Shown in pieces: positions 19,432-30,285 of a stretch of 64,000 bases of DNA; positions within the stretch are counted from its first letter, which is position 1; every line of letters begins with the position of its first letter. The stretch comes from Diplonema papillatum (Eukaryota; Euglenozoa; Diplonemea; Diplonemida; Diplonemidae): contig JAPJBO010000001.1 in NCBI GenBank assembly GCA_030068145.1, positions 372,001-436,000 of the forward strand, in the 5' to 3' direction. The notes below the pieces were generated by a model, which worked only from the letters and a program-made list of their open reading frames with translations, made no database searches and was not told the DNA's origin. Both the position numbers and the translations under genes were made by a program.

Positions 19432-20171
19432 TTAGAGCATGCTTTTCATCCTGGCTGAGTCTGGCGAGAAATACTCCCCTCCGGGAAAAAATACTCAGAC
19501 TGAGTCGAGCCTGAATCAGCGCGACTCAGCCAGACTCAGTCTGGACTCAGGCAAACTCAGGCTGGGCGGCTGCACTGTTGAACTACTGTACTGGTACTGA
19601 AGTACTGCACCTGGTCACTTCAGTGGTTGGTCACTGAGGTTTTGGCAGCAAGCTTGCAGATGTGCATGGTGTATCAGACAACAAATTGGGACCCCACTGA
19701 AATCAAGTGGTCCTAACCAGACAAAAATTGAGTGTTGCAAAGGAAACTTGAACACCTGAAATTGGGCCCTGAAGCTGGTCCAGTGCTCACCTACAGGCAA
19801 TTACCTATAATTAACGCTGAACCGCAAAAATCGCGGTTCGTTGAGTACAGGTAATACCCTATACCTAACGCTGTAAGCTTTACAAGTTGTCTTGCACCTG
19901 TGTGTGTCGTGCTCAACAGCTTTGTGATGTGGTTCTTGAGGTGGTGCCTAAAGTACCAGATCACTAGTCCCTTTCAGGTGGCTGGGTTTTAATCCTTGTG
20001 ATTGCAATTGTGATTGTGATTCTTGGCCCTCACTGCCCCACTGAAGTGACCCGAACACTAATAAATATTTGCCCAGCCTGAGCTTGCCTGAGTCCAGACT
20101 GAGTCGCCAGACTCAGGCTGGACTCTGGCGAGACTCTGCCAGACTCAGCCAGGATGCAAAGCATGTTAGAG
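19432..20171. mobile_element. Foldback/MITE element with TTAGAG target duplication
   Basis: The element proper is 19,438-20,165 (728 bp). Its ends are inverted: CATGCTTTTCATCCTGG at the left and the complement of CATGCTTTGCATCCTGG at the right. The inverted arms continue for about 120-140 bp through many CTGAGTCTGG / CCAGACTCAG blocks. A 6 bp direct repeat TTAGAG (19,432-19,437 and 20,166-20,171) flanks it. The interior has no transposase and no frame of note. Confidence 0.85.
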
Positions 20172-20537
20172 GCAGGGTTTAACATACTCTGAGTGATTTT
20201 GGCGGACCAGAAATCGACAATTTGTCACAAGTCTGTCATGCCACACTGTGACGTTCGTGTGTGCATGAAGAGACTTTGCGTGTCATTTCGTAGTTGTTTT
20301 GCTTTTCTTGTGCTCGACTCTCACGTCGTGCATATCGTTCCGCTTGTTGAGCCAACACACGGCTTCGTCAAAAGGTTTGGGCAAGGGAGCTACACAGGTG
20401 TGCCTACAAAAGACCATCACGTCGAACGGCGAAGGAAAACCGCAATTTGTGTCATGTCAGTTGGACACGAAACCTTCTGCTTCACCTTTTTCTTTTGAAC
20501 GGACCCCTTACCGCCACCATGCTACGGTTGCAGTCTG

Positions 20538-20867
20538 ATGCTTGAATGGGAAAACTTGACTTTTTCTTTGAACCAACTACACCCTGAAGGCTGTGTAAAG
20601 TTCTCGTATCGAGTGTTCCTGCTACCGGGGAGGCAGCAGAAGACGAGTAACAACCGACGCGAGCGAGCGAAGATGCGGCGAACGAACTCTGCGTCGAACC
20701 CGACAACAAAACGGCGTAGAGGAGCGCCCATCGAAGCGCGGCCATCGCCCAAGCGCCGTGAAGAAGCAGAAATCGACGCGCAACCGATGAACCTGGACGA
20801 GCAGTCGAAGGAGTCGCGAGGCACCAAACGCGCGCCTGAGCGCGACGACCTGTTAACAACCTGTTAA
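20538..20867 (+). CDS. Unknown basic protein frame with MNLDEQSK motif
   Basis: 109 residues, unrecognised. The C-terminal half is rich in K/R/E/S (KRRRGAPIEARPSPKRREEA) and ends QPMNLDEQSKESRGTKRAPE. A homologous segment, QPMNLDEQSKKKRGTKRALE, is encoded on the - strand at about 22,513-22,640 inside the TIR element. Base changes between the two keep this reading frame, suggesting descent from a real coding sequence, perhaps of a transposon. It may itself be a fragment. Confidence 0.35.
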   Translation: MLEWENLTFSLNQLHPEGCVKFSYRVFLLPGRQQKTSNNRRERAKMRRTNSASNPTTKRRRGAPIEARPSPKRREEAEIDAQPMNLDEQSKESRGTKRAPERDDLLTTC

Positions 20868-21004
20868 CAACCCAAACCTAGAATAAAAGTGCATGCACAA
20901 CGAAAGTTAGAAAAAAAACCCTGTATGAAAACTGGAAAAAAAGTCGCGGTTTCAAAAACCCAGGACCGGGGGTCCCGAGTTACATACACCCCTGCACTTT
21001 CCTG

Positions 21005-21095
21005 TTGAAAAGTTTTTTTTTCCCGGAGGTTTGAAAAATTTTGCGCGCGCGCGAACATGGGCACAAAAAAAAAAACTTTCTACCCTAAGTACATT
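21005..21095 (-). repeat. CG-core repeat, copy 4
   Basis: AAAGTTTTTTTTTCCCGGAGG, TTTTGCGCGCGCGCG, then ATGGGCAC, an A-run and TTTCTACCCTAAG. The same parts occur inverted relative to 18,036-18,140. Confidence 0.75.
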
Positions 21096-21385
21096 TTCAG
21101 GGCAAAAAACAAATTTGTTAGGTTTGGTACCTCTAAGGGCATTTTTTGGTACCTCTAAGGAAATAAACGAATTGTTTGGTACCTCTAAGGAAGATCACCC
21201 TATTTGTTTGTACAAGCACCTGCTTTGTAGGAAATGCTTGAGGAGACTGCCAGTTGCGATAGATCAAATGAGGTAAATGTGCTGTAGCCCACACGAAACA
21301 CAGGTAAATCTAGGTTTAGTGGCGGGCGTAAGCGTTCAACAAAAAAGACCCACTTTGGTGGTGTGGTCGGCATAGCCAGGGGGAA

Positions 21386-21907
21386 CTACGGGGGAACTAC
21401 GGGGAACTGACCTTGGGGTGTCTTTTTTTTTTTGTAGTGAATCTTTTCAAACGCCACGCACCGGCGCCAAACCGGGAGCTTTGGAGTGAGCAAAACGGTT
21501 CCTCTTGCTCGGGCTTTCAACAGAAGGGCCAAGCCTTCTGAAAAATGGAGCCTTCGGGGTGTCGGGGGTGGTGCTTTCGTGACGCCGTGGCATGAAGGAT
21601 TCGTTGGAATGTAGACTCGAACGCTATCGTAGGACTCGCAGAAGTCGGTTGGCTCACGCTTGCAGGAACCTAAGTAAAGCTCGCTACCGGGCCCCCTCAA
21701 CGTTCCCCAAGAGGACTGAAGGAAAAGATCAGTTGCTACCATTGCGTGCTTGTACTGGTCCTTGAAAATAATCGCGTTATCGTGACGGATGGCAGAGGCC
21801 TGACCGATCGAGATATCTTGGACAGCCCACAGGTAAAATTGGCAGCACGCAATCAAGAGTCCGGTGATAGACGAAAGGATGTGCTTGAGTCCAACTTGTG
21901 TCTGCAT
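21386..21907 (-). CDS. Possible transposase fragment, unrecognised
   Basis: 173 residues within the TIR element. The segment AVQDISIGQASAIRHDNAI followed by IFKDQ has the xHDxxIF shape seen near the catalytic Asp of PIF/Harbinger DDE proteins. The other expected motifs are not visible, and the C-terminal part reads into the TIR, so it may be partly spurious. Confidence 0.3.
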   Translation of the reverse strand: MQTQVGLKHILSSITGLLIACCQFYLWAVQDISIGQASAIRHDNAIIFKDQYKHAMVATDLFLQSSWGTLRGPGSELYLGSCKREPTDFCESYDSVRVYIPTNPSCHGVTKAPPPTPRRLHFSEGLALLLKARARGTVLLTPKLPVWRRCVAFEKIHYKKKKTPQGQFPVVPP

Positions 21908-22643
21908 GGAAGGGAAGCTGATTAGAAGTTACTTCTTGATAAACTACATGCCCTCACCCGAAGCATGCCATTTAAGGCTAATGTTGTTGTGGGCAAGATC
22001 TCTGGAACAGAAGGATGCAGAGCCCGAAGAACCCAAGGCTTTGCCGTGTCCGAAGTCTCCCTCTCACCAGCGAAAGAAGCAAACAAGCCAGAGCCTCTCC
22101 TTGCGCGCCATTCCGACACTCCAATCCCTCTTGGGTTTGGGCAAGAAGGTGATCCGCAATCACGTTCAGAAGCCCAGGTGGCGTTTGCATCAGCTCCTCT
22201 ACTCCTGGGAGAAACCGGAAGCTGTCCGGAGATGGTACCTGCATTCCAACTCGTCCTCTTGGGAAAGGCCAGTCGACGGCTGTATGCAAGTGGGCGGGGG
22301 TCTTGGGACTGTGAAGGCGTGACTACCCCACAAGAAGGACTCGCTGTCTCTCTGTTAAGCACCAGTTTCTCCTCCTGCAACGCAACCTTGCCTTCGGCAT
22401 GGCCATTATGACTGTCATTCTGGTTATCAACCTTACTCCTCGCGCGGGTTGCCGTCTTCGACCGCGACCGCCCAATACAAATAATCTGTGGCGATTTGCG
22501 GTGTCGCGGTTATCTCTTAGTACGTGATGTGTCATGCTTTCGCCTCTTTAGCTCGACTTGATCGGCGCGCTCAAGCGCGCGTTTGGTGCCTCGCTTCTTC
22601 TTCGATTGCTCGTCCAGGTTCATCGGTTGCTGCACCGGCGCTT

Positions 22644-23234
22644 TCACACGCCGCACTTCACTTTCTGGTGCTCGTGGCACACCCGCTCACTCCACTTTTC
22701 GTGTTCCGTAGCGTTGAACACCGCCCATCTCGCCGCACGCTCCGCCCTTTTGGGAAAAGATCCATCCCCCACGCCTCGCCGCTGAACTCGTGCCGTCGTC
22801 AGCTGTGTCTCGAGCACTTCCATCGTCTCCGAACCACCACCTCGTACCCCGTGAGGCACGGCGGGGCTCCCACCGTTTTCAGCGACCCTATCTTCTTCAG
22901 TTGGCAGAAGCGGTCCGTCGCCGTTTCGCTCCAGCGCATCCCCGACGGTTTTTAAAAGTTTTGAGAGTACCCTCGCACGCATGCTCAACGGTGTCCCGTC
23001 CGTCGTCGCTCCGACACTGCCCGGAAGATCCAGTTTAGTGCACACTTCAAAGTCGACGGCGAGCTTCGCCATCGAGACGTCACCCGCCACCGACCAGCAC
23101 ATCCCATCCAGCTCCCGGAACCACCTCTCCTCCGACCGCCGCGAAGGTCTCCGGTCCCGCGATCGCTTCGAAACCCGGCCGGCGCGCTCTGATAGAACAT
23201 TTCCTGCTCTCCTTACCGCAGCTGATCCTGTCAC
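22644..23234 (-). CDS. Hypothetical protein frame within TIR element
   Basis: 196 residues, unrecognised, with a basic N terminus (SKRSRDRRPSRRSEERW). The frame is long for non-coding DNA. In a different phase just downstream (22,513-22,640) lies the MNLDEQSK-type segment shared with 20,760-20,860. It could be the accessory gene of the transposon. Confidence 0.35.
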   Translation of the reverse strand: MTGSAAVRRAGNVLSERAGRVSKRSRDRRPSRRSEERWFRELDGMCWSVAGDVSMAKLAVDFEVCTKLDLPGSVGATTDGTPLSMRARVLSKLLKTVGDALERNGDGPLLPTEEDRVAENGGSPAVPHGVRGGGSETMEVLETQLTTARVQRRGVGDGSFPKRAERAARWAVFNATEHEKWSERVCHEHQKVKCGV

Positions 23235-23654
23235 TACCTGTCAAACCGTGACTCCCAGTCTGTCCTTCCTTCTCATCCTATTCCTTCCTCTTCGGGGCAC
23301 GCATAGCACATGGCCGCTCTGCGCAAGGTGGGGCCGTAATACTGCACCTTTGTAGCTCTTCCGCCCAGGGCCGACTGCAGAAAGTGGTCGCCACAAAGGA
23401 ATTACCCCCCGAAATTCACCGATTTTGGCCTGGACCAGGTGGCTTGTCTCCTGGGTCTTTGATCTTGATACGCTCGAATTACCTGAAATTGTCCTTATTT
23501 TGTGACGAAAAAAAAAGACACCCCCCCCCCCATGTTGCACTACGGGGGAACTACGGGGAACTGGCCCACCGACCACACCATTTGTAGTTGTATTGTTTTC
23601 TCCCCCTCTAGCCTCCTTCGAAATGAGCACAAGGCAGTCCCTCGAGTATTTTGA

Positions 23655-23770
23655 GAGTATGCTAATACTGCAGGGAATAGTCGACTAGACCTCTTGAGTT
23701 TGTGCTAACCACGAATTGGGGAGTCGGGAGAACCTACAAAACCAAAAGCAGGACCGACTCGAGACATACC
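23655..23770 (+). repeat. Dispersed repeat family H, copy 1
   Basis: AGTATGCTAATACTGCAGGG, TTTGTGCTAACCACGA and GGGAGTCGGGAGAACC recur inverted at 41,840-41,945 and, less completely, at 47,765-47,855, 48,135-48,215 (both upstream of the DGAT2-like reading frame and its duplicate) and 56,283-56,330. Confidence 0.7.
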
Positions 23771-25870
23771 AGGTGAAAAAGGTGTGGATGCGTCAATGCA
23801 TCACTTTTTGATAAGGATAGCGAGAGAGCGAAGGCATATCTTTCCATTCATATTGCATTATTCATAGGACCACTAGTCTCGAATAAACCCTGAGAGCTCT
23901 TGTCTGCTTCTCGAGTGGTGAGGGGCAGCTTGGCTTCTCTGGCTGCGTGCCTGCCTTTCGGCATTGGCAAGCCTGCCGAGGATTAAGGGCTGCTTGCTTG
24001 CGAGTCTTGCGAGCCAGCAAGCGAGTAGAAAACATGCGTCCCCCCGCGACATGACGAAAAGAAAAGAAAGAAAACCCTGTACGTCCCACGGGATCGTCGG
24101 AAACACAAAATGTGCGATACAAAAGAAACAGTTTTCAAGCAACTTTCGCCCCCCCTCCCCCCCACTCCGCGCTGAGGACGGCCCGCCTCGTGTGTCCGTG
24201 GCTCAAAAGGACCCAACCACGGCGCAGCACTTATTCGCAATCCCCCCCGCCCGCCGGGGGGGGGGGGGGGCTGAGGTTGCAACCGGAACGGGTTCAGTCC
24301 TCCTGTTTCTTTTCGAATGCAGTACCGGGCCAAGTAACCGGCTTAGTAGAACGTCCTCGATGGGACGCTATCGACGAAGTACGCGGCAGGGGAAGATGTA
24401 TCATGTGGCCCCCCGTCGTATGTGCCGACGACACCCAAAACCCCGGATACGACTCGACACAGTAGAAAAAAAAGAGCGCTGCTCCAAATAAGTGGAGTAA
24501 TCGGCAGCAGGCAAGCACCTCTTGTTAATACCACGCTAACGACGTGCCACGAATTGCACAAATGCCAGACGGTCTGGTAAGAAGGAAGCGTGTCCCGGCC
24601 GTACTCGAAACGTGAGATGATGAGAGGCATCGGCACACGGTGTCAAAAGGACAACAGCAAAAAGAGCCTGAAGTGGATGTCATCACGACAGCCGCTTGTC
24701 GGCGTGCCCCCTGAGGATTCTGACTCCGAATCTGGTTGCATTGGCAGTTCACCCGTTTAGCACAAACGGTTCTTCTGAGTATTCATGGAGGCGGGGAAGC
24801 TATGATGCCCCGCTTCTTTGCAGCAGTGGCGTAGTTGCCTTCGGGTGTCTGCGGGCACACTGAAAGAGGGCGACCCGTGAAATGGGGTCGACAAAGTACC
24901 GGCTTCGGATTTGTTACGCGGCAACCAACCGTCACTCGTTCTCTGCTGCCGCAGTCCGAGGAATTATTTGTTTTCGATACAACCAAGGAGAGAGGGCGCT
25001 CTTGTGCCGCTCTTCCGGAAGAATGCATGCAAGAAAACGATGAACCCAAAGCCGTTAGCACCAGGTGCACGGAAAGAGCTAGCTGCCGTTGACCACTTCC
25101 ATCAAGAATTCTACGGCACATCAATCACCACCTTGATAGCGAACCAACTCTCCATCAAGTGCAAGCTGGGTTTGTACAATTCAACTGGTAAGCCATGAGG
25201 AGCGTGTATCTACGAGTAATCGAGCAAGAGCCTGATCATAGAGCGTCAGCATGGGCCAACCTGGCCGAGTCTGTATCTGCACGAGGGAGTACGCTGAACG
25301 GGGATTGGTGTCAAACAAGAGAGAAAGAGAACGGAACACCAAGAAAAAGGTCCGCCCAAGAATGAAACGGACGCAAGCAGCATCATGAATCTGCCAGACA
25401 ACTGTCGACCGCGCAAAAGCCGGCAGTCATCAGAACGACGTACAACGTCGACCGCACAAAAAAAAAAGCCTCACAGCCTCAATGGTCAACCGGAGACGCT
25501 AAAACACCGAACCTCTAAACCACAATAAACGCTAAAAGCTTGGGACGAAGCAAATTCAGCTGCGGTATCTGCTTGCTGTTCATGCCCGAGTGGGATTTGC
25601 GCAACAGGCAACAATAATGTAGGAAAATTATGGGTCGGTTGGGTGGAACCTTGGGTAGCTGTGGGTCAAAAACAAGAGCGTCCAGCAGCACCGAATCCTA
25701 GCAACCCGTGCAGGTTTATTTTCCGCACATTTTGGCATTTGCAGAGAGAGAAAACACTATGAGAAAGAATTGCGCGTGTCCAGCATAGAGGAAAAACGGT
25801 TCAGAGGGTTTGGGCTTTTTGGGGAGACGCGCTTGTGTCGATCCTGTGATGTGCATGGGATCCCCCCTTT
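23771..25870. other. Intergenic, no gene recognised
   Basis: It holds a short remnant of family B at 24,183-24,250 and a C-run/G-run inverted pair near 24,241-24,271. Open frames are short and unrecognised. Low confidence that nothing is present. Confidence 0.45.
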
Positions 25871-26090
25871 TCATAGCGGTCAGCAGCACAGCTGGCTGCT
25901 TGCGATGTTGTAGCACTGCGGGCTGCCAACTTCAGCTCTGCGGGCTGGGGCTCCGTTCGCAGCACTGCAGGCTGTCTTCTTAGCTCAGCGGGCCGAGTTT
26001 CACAGCACTGCGGGCCGGCTTCTTAGCTCTGCGGGCTGAGGTTGTTCGGGTTACCTGCACTGCGGGCAGGAGCGTTCGTGCGCTACCCGT
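25870..26090. repeat. CTGCGGGCTG tandem repeat
   Basis: About seven spaced copies of CACTGCGGGCTG or CTCTGCGGGCTGxGG, alternating 'GCACTGCGGGC' and 'AGCTCTGCGGGC' with a roughly 55 bp double period. It gives way to unique sequence with an A/G-rich run at 26,400-26,460. Confidence 0.75.
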
Positions 26091-26659
26091 GCTGGCAGGC
26101 TTTCTTGCGAGAAACTAGAAGAATGAGAGAGCAAGCCGGGTTATTTGGACAATACAACCATCTCACAAAAAGCTCGCTACGCTCGGTTTTTGCTATCTCA
26201 GAAAGAATGAGCCGCTGGACGCGTGTGGCTCTTCCAGCGACGATTCACCGCCATAACCAACGACAGGAATATCCGTGACAGTGCAACGAGTGCCGAATAT
26301 TCACAGAAAGCCTGCGACCGACTCACGATGAGTGGATCAGTGCTGCCCAAAGAAAACTTACCCACACAACCATTGCCAGGACTTTTGCCAGAAAGAACGC
26401 CAGGAAAAAAAAAAGAAAAAGAAAAAAAAACAGGAAACAGTCAAGAAAAGAAGAAACATAATTCAACGCCAGTCCAGAACCAACGGCGCTCGAAAGGAGG
26501 CAGAAGAACCGAAAGAAAAGAAGTCTGCAGCAAGAGGTCTTTTGTTCGGTCAGCGCCTTACTACTTTTCTTGCGGCGTGCTCTCTCCAAATGCTCATCCG
26601 GTGCTGACTGCTTCCCCTTCTTCGCCAGCTATTTTCTGCAAGTGACTTTTCGTTCCCTC

Positions 26660-27240
26660 AACGACAGCACCAGGCAAATGTATGCAGCTTCAGGGGATAA
26701 GAATGAACGATCCGCGGTGTGCATTGATGCATTGTGATCGTTCGAAGTGAGAATGCAGAATAACTGCGGCGATGGCCTGCATTAGTCGCCAGGTGACTAC
26801 CTCTTCGATTGTACCATGTCGTGCTTCTGGCGTTTGCACTGAGTGTTGAAGTTAGAATGCAAAATATCTGTAGCGATGGTCAGCATAGTCACTAGGTGAC
26901 TACCTCTTCGATTGTACCATGTCGTGCTTCTGGCGTTTGCACTGAGTGTTGAAGTTAGAATGCAAAATATCTGTAGCGATGGTCAGCATAGTCACTAGGT
27001 GACTACCTCTTCGATTGTACCATGTCGTGCTTCTGGCGTTTGCACTGAGTGTTGAAGTTAGAATGCAAAATATCTGTAGCGATGGTCAGCATAGTCACTA
27101 GGTGACTACCTCTTCGATTGTACCATGTCGTGCTTCTGGCGTTTGCACTGAGTGTTGAAGTTAGAATGCAAAATATCTGTAGCGATGGTCAGCACAGTCA
27201 CTGGGTGACTACCTCTTCGATCGTACCGTGCCGTGCTTCA
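26660..27240 (+). repeat. Family E copy with 103 bp tandem amplification (5 units)
   Basis: It starts with GGCAAATGTATGCAGCTTC and a first core GAATGCAGAATAACTGCGGC. Then a 103 bp unit is repeated: CATGTCGTGCTTCTGGCG begins at 26,815, 26,918, 27,021 and 27,124, with a diverged one at 27,227. Each unit contains GAATGCAAAATATCTGTAGC and GATGGTCAGCATAGTCAC. The central units look identical, so amplification is recent. Confidence 0.92.
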
Positions 27241-27630
27241 GGCGCTTGCACTCATTCGTTTTCGCCGGCCGCTTTGCGTTCCCGTCGTCGCTGGTGTGCA
27301 GCACAGTGGTGCATTGTGTGGACAGCGACAGACAATGCGTCAGGCGACAGCAGTGGACCTACCGCCTAGGAGACCGGGAACAACTGACTGCTGACCACGT
27401 CACTACTCCATCATCGGCATTCTAGCATTGCCCTCGGTGGCGGTAGGGTTGAGCAAGAGAGGCAATAGATCCCGTACGCAACTCCGTACACGCGGACCTC
27501 CATATCTTACAACGCATTGCAAACAAATAACAGGCATCTGCTCCCCCATTCAAGTTTTATCTATATAGGTCAGCTCAGGGAAGCCTCCAAATCTTTTGCG
27601 CGCCGCAGGCAAATCGTAGCAGGAGGAGGC

Positions 27631-28326
27631 ATGTGCCACACTCGGCTCGATTCCGAAAGCGAGTCGGAGACCTCGCACAGCGATGAGAATCGCAGCGTGG
27701 CGACGGGCGCGCCGCTCGGGGGGAAGAAGGTGATCAGCAGCTTCGCCGGCATGGCGCTGATCATCAATAATGTGACCGGACCTGGTGTGCCGGGGATCCC
27801 GAACTTGTTCATGGAGGCCGGGTGGTTATACCCGACCCTCCTGTTTCTCGTGGTCTGGATCCTCAGCTCTTTTTCGACCGGCATGTACGCCGAAGCTATG
27901 CGGATGGTTCCCGGCAACGAGCATTTCCGCGGGCGTATCGAGTACACCACCATCGTAAAGCACTACTTCGGCAACACGTGGTTCAAGCTGAGTCAGATCG
28001 GGTTGAACGGGGCGCTGCAGTCGCTGAATATCATCAGCGTCATCCAGAGCGCGCAGGTGATGGACCAGGCCATCAGCTCCATGTTCGGGAAGTCGTGCGC
28101 AATCAACCTTTCGCCGTTTGACCTTACGTTCGACGGCTCCGGCAGCAACTCCGGCGAGTGGAACCTCACGGAGAGCACGAAGTTCTGGAGCTGCATCGAC
28201 CTCAACGACCTGGACAGGGGCAACGCCTGGGGCTGCCACCTCATCCTCACCGCCGGGTTCGTCGTTTCCCTGTGCGCGACTCTTCCGATGGGAATGTACA
28301 ATCTCGACGACAACATCAAGATTCAG
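27631..28326 (+). CDS. Amino acid transporter (AAAP family), exon 1
   Basis: The N-terminal 232 residues of an amino acid/auxin permease family transporter, a membrane carrier for amino acids. A hydrophilic acidic start (DSESESETSHSDENRS) precedes four membrane segments: FAGMALIINNVTGPGVPGIP, YPTLLFLVVWILSSFSTGMY, GALQSLNIISVIQSA and LILTAGFVVSLCATLPMGMY. The GPGVPGIPNLF motif is typical of the first helix of this family. The start chosen is the Met at 27,631; the frame is open upstream to another Met at 27,517, but that region looks like leader. The exon ends NIKIQ at CAG|GTATTT, phase 0. The partner exon is 12.2 kb downstream; together they give 534 residues. Confidence 0.85.
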
Positions 28327-28433
28327 GTATTTGTTGCATCCCGGTTCGCGGGGTTTGCTGATACAATCTCTGGTATCGGGGAATATCTGATTCGTCAGAT
28401 TTTCCTCGGTCCAGTCTGGTTTGAATGACAAGA

Positions 28434-28552
28434 AACCTGGTTGATCCTGCCAGTAGTCATATGCTTGTTTCAAGGATTAAGCCATGCAAGTCTCAGAGTA
28501 AGTGGATTAACAGTGGGTCTGCAGACGGCTCATTAAATCGGTGGCAATCTAT
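28434..28552 (+). rRNA. SSU (18S) rRNA, 5'-terminal fragment
   Basis: AACCTGGTTGATCCTGCCAG, TAGTCATATGCTTGT, ATTAAGCCATGCAAGTCTCA and GACGGCTCATTAAATC are the first 115 or so bases of eukaryotic 18S rRNA, in order. The match stops at about 28,552. Differences at conserved sites (TTTCAAGGATTAAG against TCTCAAAGATTAAG) suggest decay. It begins 107 bases after the splice donor, in an intron. Confidence 0.92.
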
Positions 28553-28689
28553 GTTTCCGAGCAAGCCCATGCTAGCCAGATTTAGGAAGCAGAGGCTTGG
28601 GGGATGCCCCCCTCCGGAGCGACTCACGCCGTAGCAGTACCGAGAGAAGTGAGGAGACCGGAAACTCTCCGGAGAGATGGACTCAAACT

Positions 28690-28977
<288 letters not shown>

Positions 28978-29156
28978 TGCACTTTTTCGTTACGGCCGTT
29001 TCGGGGAATGGCTTTGTGGGAGGAGTTGCAGAGGGTTGGCCACGGACCATCCCAGGAGCTCTGTGTAGACACGCGTGCTCTGAGGATACGCCAGTACCTT
29101 GCACCCTCTTCCGTGTTTATGTTTTACGTAGGTGTATACGCAGGTTAAGTAAGTGT

Positions 29157-29514
29157 GGTACCACCTAACACACCGTAAGAGGACGTAGGATTACTGGGAG
29201 CGCTGCTATTTACCAGCATCGTTGACATCCTGGAAATGAGCCCAGATAGCCACATCTCCCGGTACTCTGTTCACACTACGACAAAAACCCGGCGGGAGAA
29301 AAACTGTGTTGTGTCGTATCGCCTGTGCACCGGCTTGGCGGTTCGCACAAACGGCGGTTACAAACACCGGACTGAGCATCAGGGGAGGGGACTAGGCACA
29401 ACGGACACCCTGTACCCACTACACTACACCAACCTGTAGTGCATAGGCACTGCGCGGTGTAGAGCTGATCAGCCACGGGCCCGATGCAGCGGTGGTGACC
29501 CGCTTTCTTAACGT
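29157..29514. other. Unrecognised stretch between rRNA pieces
   Basis: No match to further SSU or LSU sequence could be read on either strand. No repeat copy was seen elsewhere in the window. Confidence 0.4.
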
Positions 29515-29924
29515 ACTAAGTACGTGTCGAGGCTATTTCTCTTCGCTGCCTCAGCAGTGTTGCTATTGGGCATTTTGCGTACCTGCTGTCATCCTTAGAT
29601 GTGGTAGCCGTTTCTCAGGCTCCCTCTCCGGAATCGAACCCTAATTCCCCGTTGCCCGTTACAGCCACGGTAGTCCACTACACTACCGTCAAAGCTGATA
29701 GGGCAGAAGCTCTTGCGGGCTTGCGCCGACTTGAAGTCGTGTGCTATCACTCGATTGACCTGTTTCATCCACACACCGCTGCTATTGCTAGCGTTGGTTC
29801 TTATCTCGGTCAGGTGTTGCCACCTCGACCCCGCGGTTTTAAGGCCACGGAGTTGAATCGAGTTGGATTCTTCGGACATGTATCAGCAATGGAGTTACCA
29901 TGATCCGCTGAGATGAATCAGAGA
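29515..29924 (-). rRNA. SSU (18S) rRNA, 5'-domain fragment, inverted
   Basis: On the - strand, from about 29,924 downward: GGATCATGGTAACTCC, TGCTGATACATG, GAGATAAGAACCAACGC, CTTCTGCCCTATCAGC, GGTAGTGTAGTGGACTACCG, AACGGGGAATTAGGGTTCG, ATTCCGGAGAGGGAGCC, TGAGAAACGGCTACCACATC, TAAGG, GCAGGTACGCAAAATGCCC, and GAAGAGAAATAGCCTCGACA. These follow 18S rRNA from roughly base 115 to 480. It takes up the gene about where the 28,434-28,552 piece stops, but on the opposite strand and 960 bp away. It is more diverged than a working gene would be. Confidence 0.9.
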
Positions 29925-30199
29925 ACAGCCACCCCAAGGAAGCAATGCGTCGCGTCCCTTTGACTGGTATCGATCAAGCTACGTAGAGCCAGCAGCCATT
30001 CGAAGAAATAGACCCCACGCCAGCTGGATGGAGGGGCGAAGATGAAGTGGTTCGTGGCGCGGGGAAACGACTTTTTTATGGTAACAAGCTTGCTTGTCTA
30101 TATCAAAAAGTGTCGGATGGCAGCGTGCGGTGTTAAATCACCCAAACCAGGGTTTACACACGTACACACAAGCAAACGATAACTAAGTTCATCCTTTCC

Positions 30200-30285
30200 C
30201 TTTTTAGAGTTAAAGTTCGCTTGAAATTCCGGGGTTTTCGGGTCTCCGTGTGACCGTTCATGAATGGGTTCTCTTAGAGCAAGAA
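30200..30285 (+). repeat. Dispersed repeat family G, copy 2
   Basis: CGCTTGAAATTCCGGGG, GGTCTCCGTGTGACCGTTC and ATGAATGGGTTCTCTTAGAG; the reverse complement of 36-110. Confidence 0.75.

Larger units (their letters stand above)
21357..23580. mobile_element. 2.2 kb DNA transposon with GGTGTGGTCGG TIRs, class uncertain
   Basis: The left end GGTGTGGTCGGCATAGCCAG and the right end, in complement TGGTGTGGTCGGTGGGCCAG, are inverted. The left end carries three further bases. TTT is found on both sides and only once in the uninterrupted family A, so it is a probable 3 bp target duplication. Subterminal GGGGGAACTACGGGGAACTG occurs at both ends. Internal - strand frames include 173 residues (21,386-21,907) with AIRHDNAIIFKDQ, faintly like the HD box of PIF/Harbinger transposases, and 196 residues (22,644-23,234) unrecognised. 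A 3 bp duplication would fit Harbinger; the evidence is thin. Confidence 0.7.
21218..23653 (-). repeat. Dispersed repeat family A, inverted copy split by an insertion
   Basis: 21,218-21,356 matches the 3' two thirds of family A in reverse and 23,581-23,653 matches the rest. The break falls inside the GACCCACTTT|GTAGTTGTAT segment that is continuous at 52,979. The material between is the TIR element 21,357-23,580. Confidence 0.85.
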
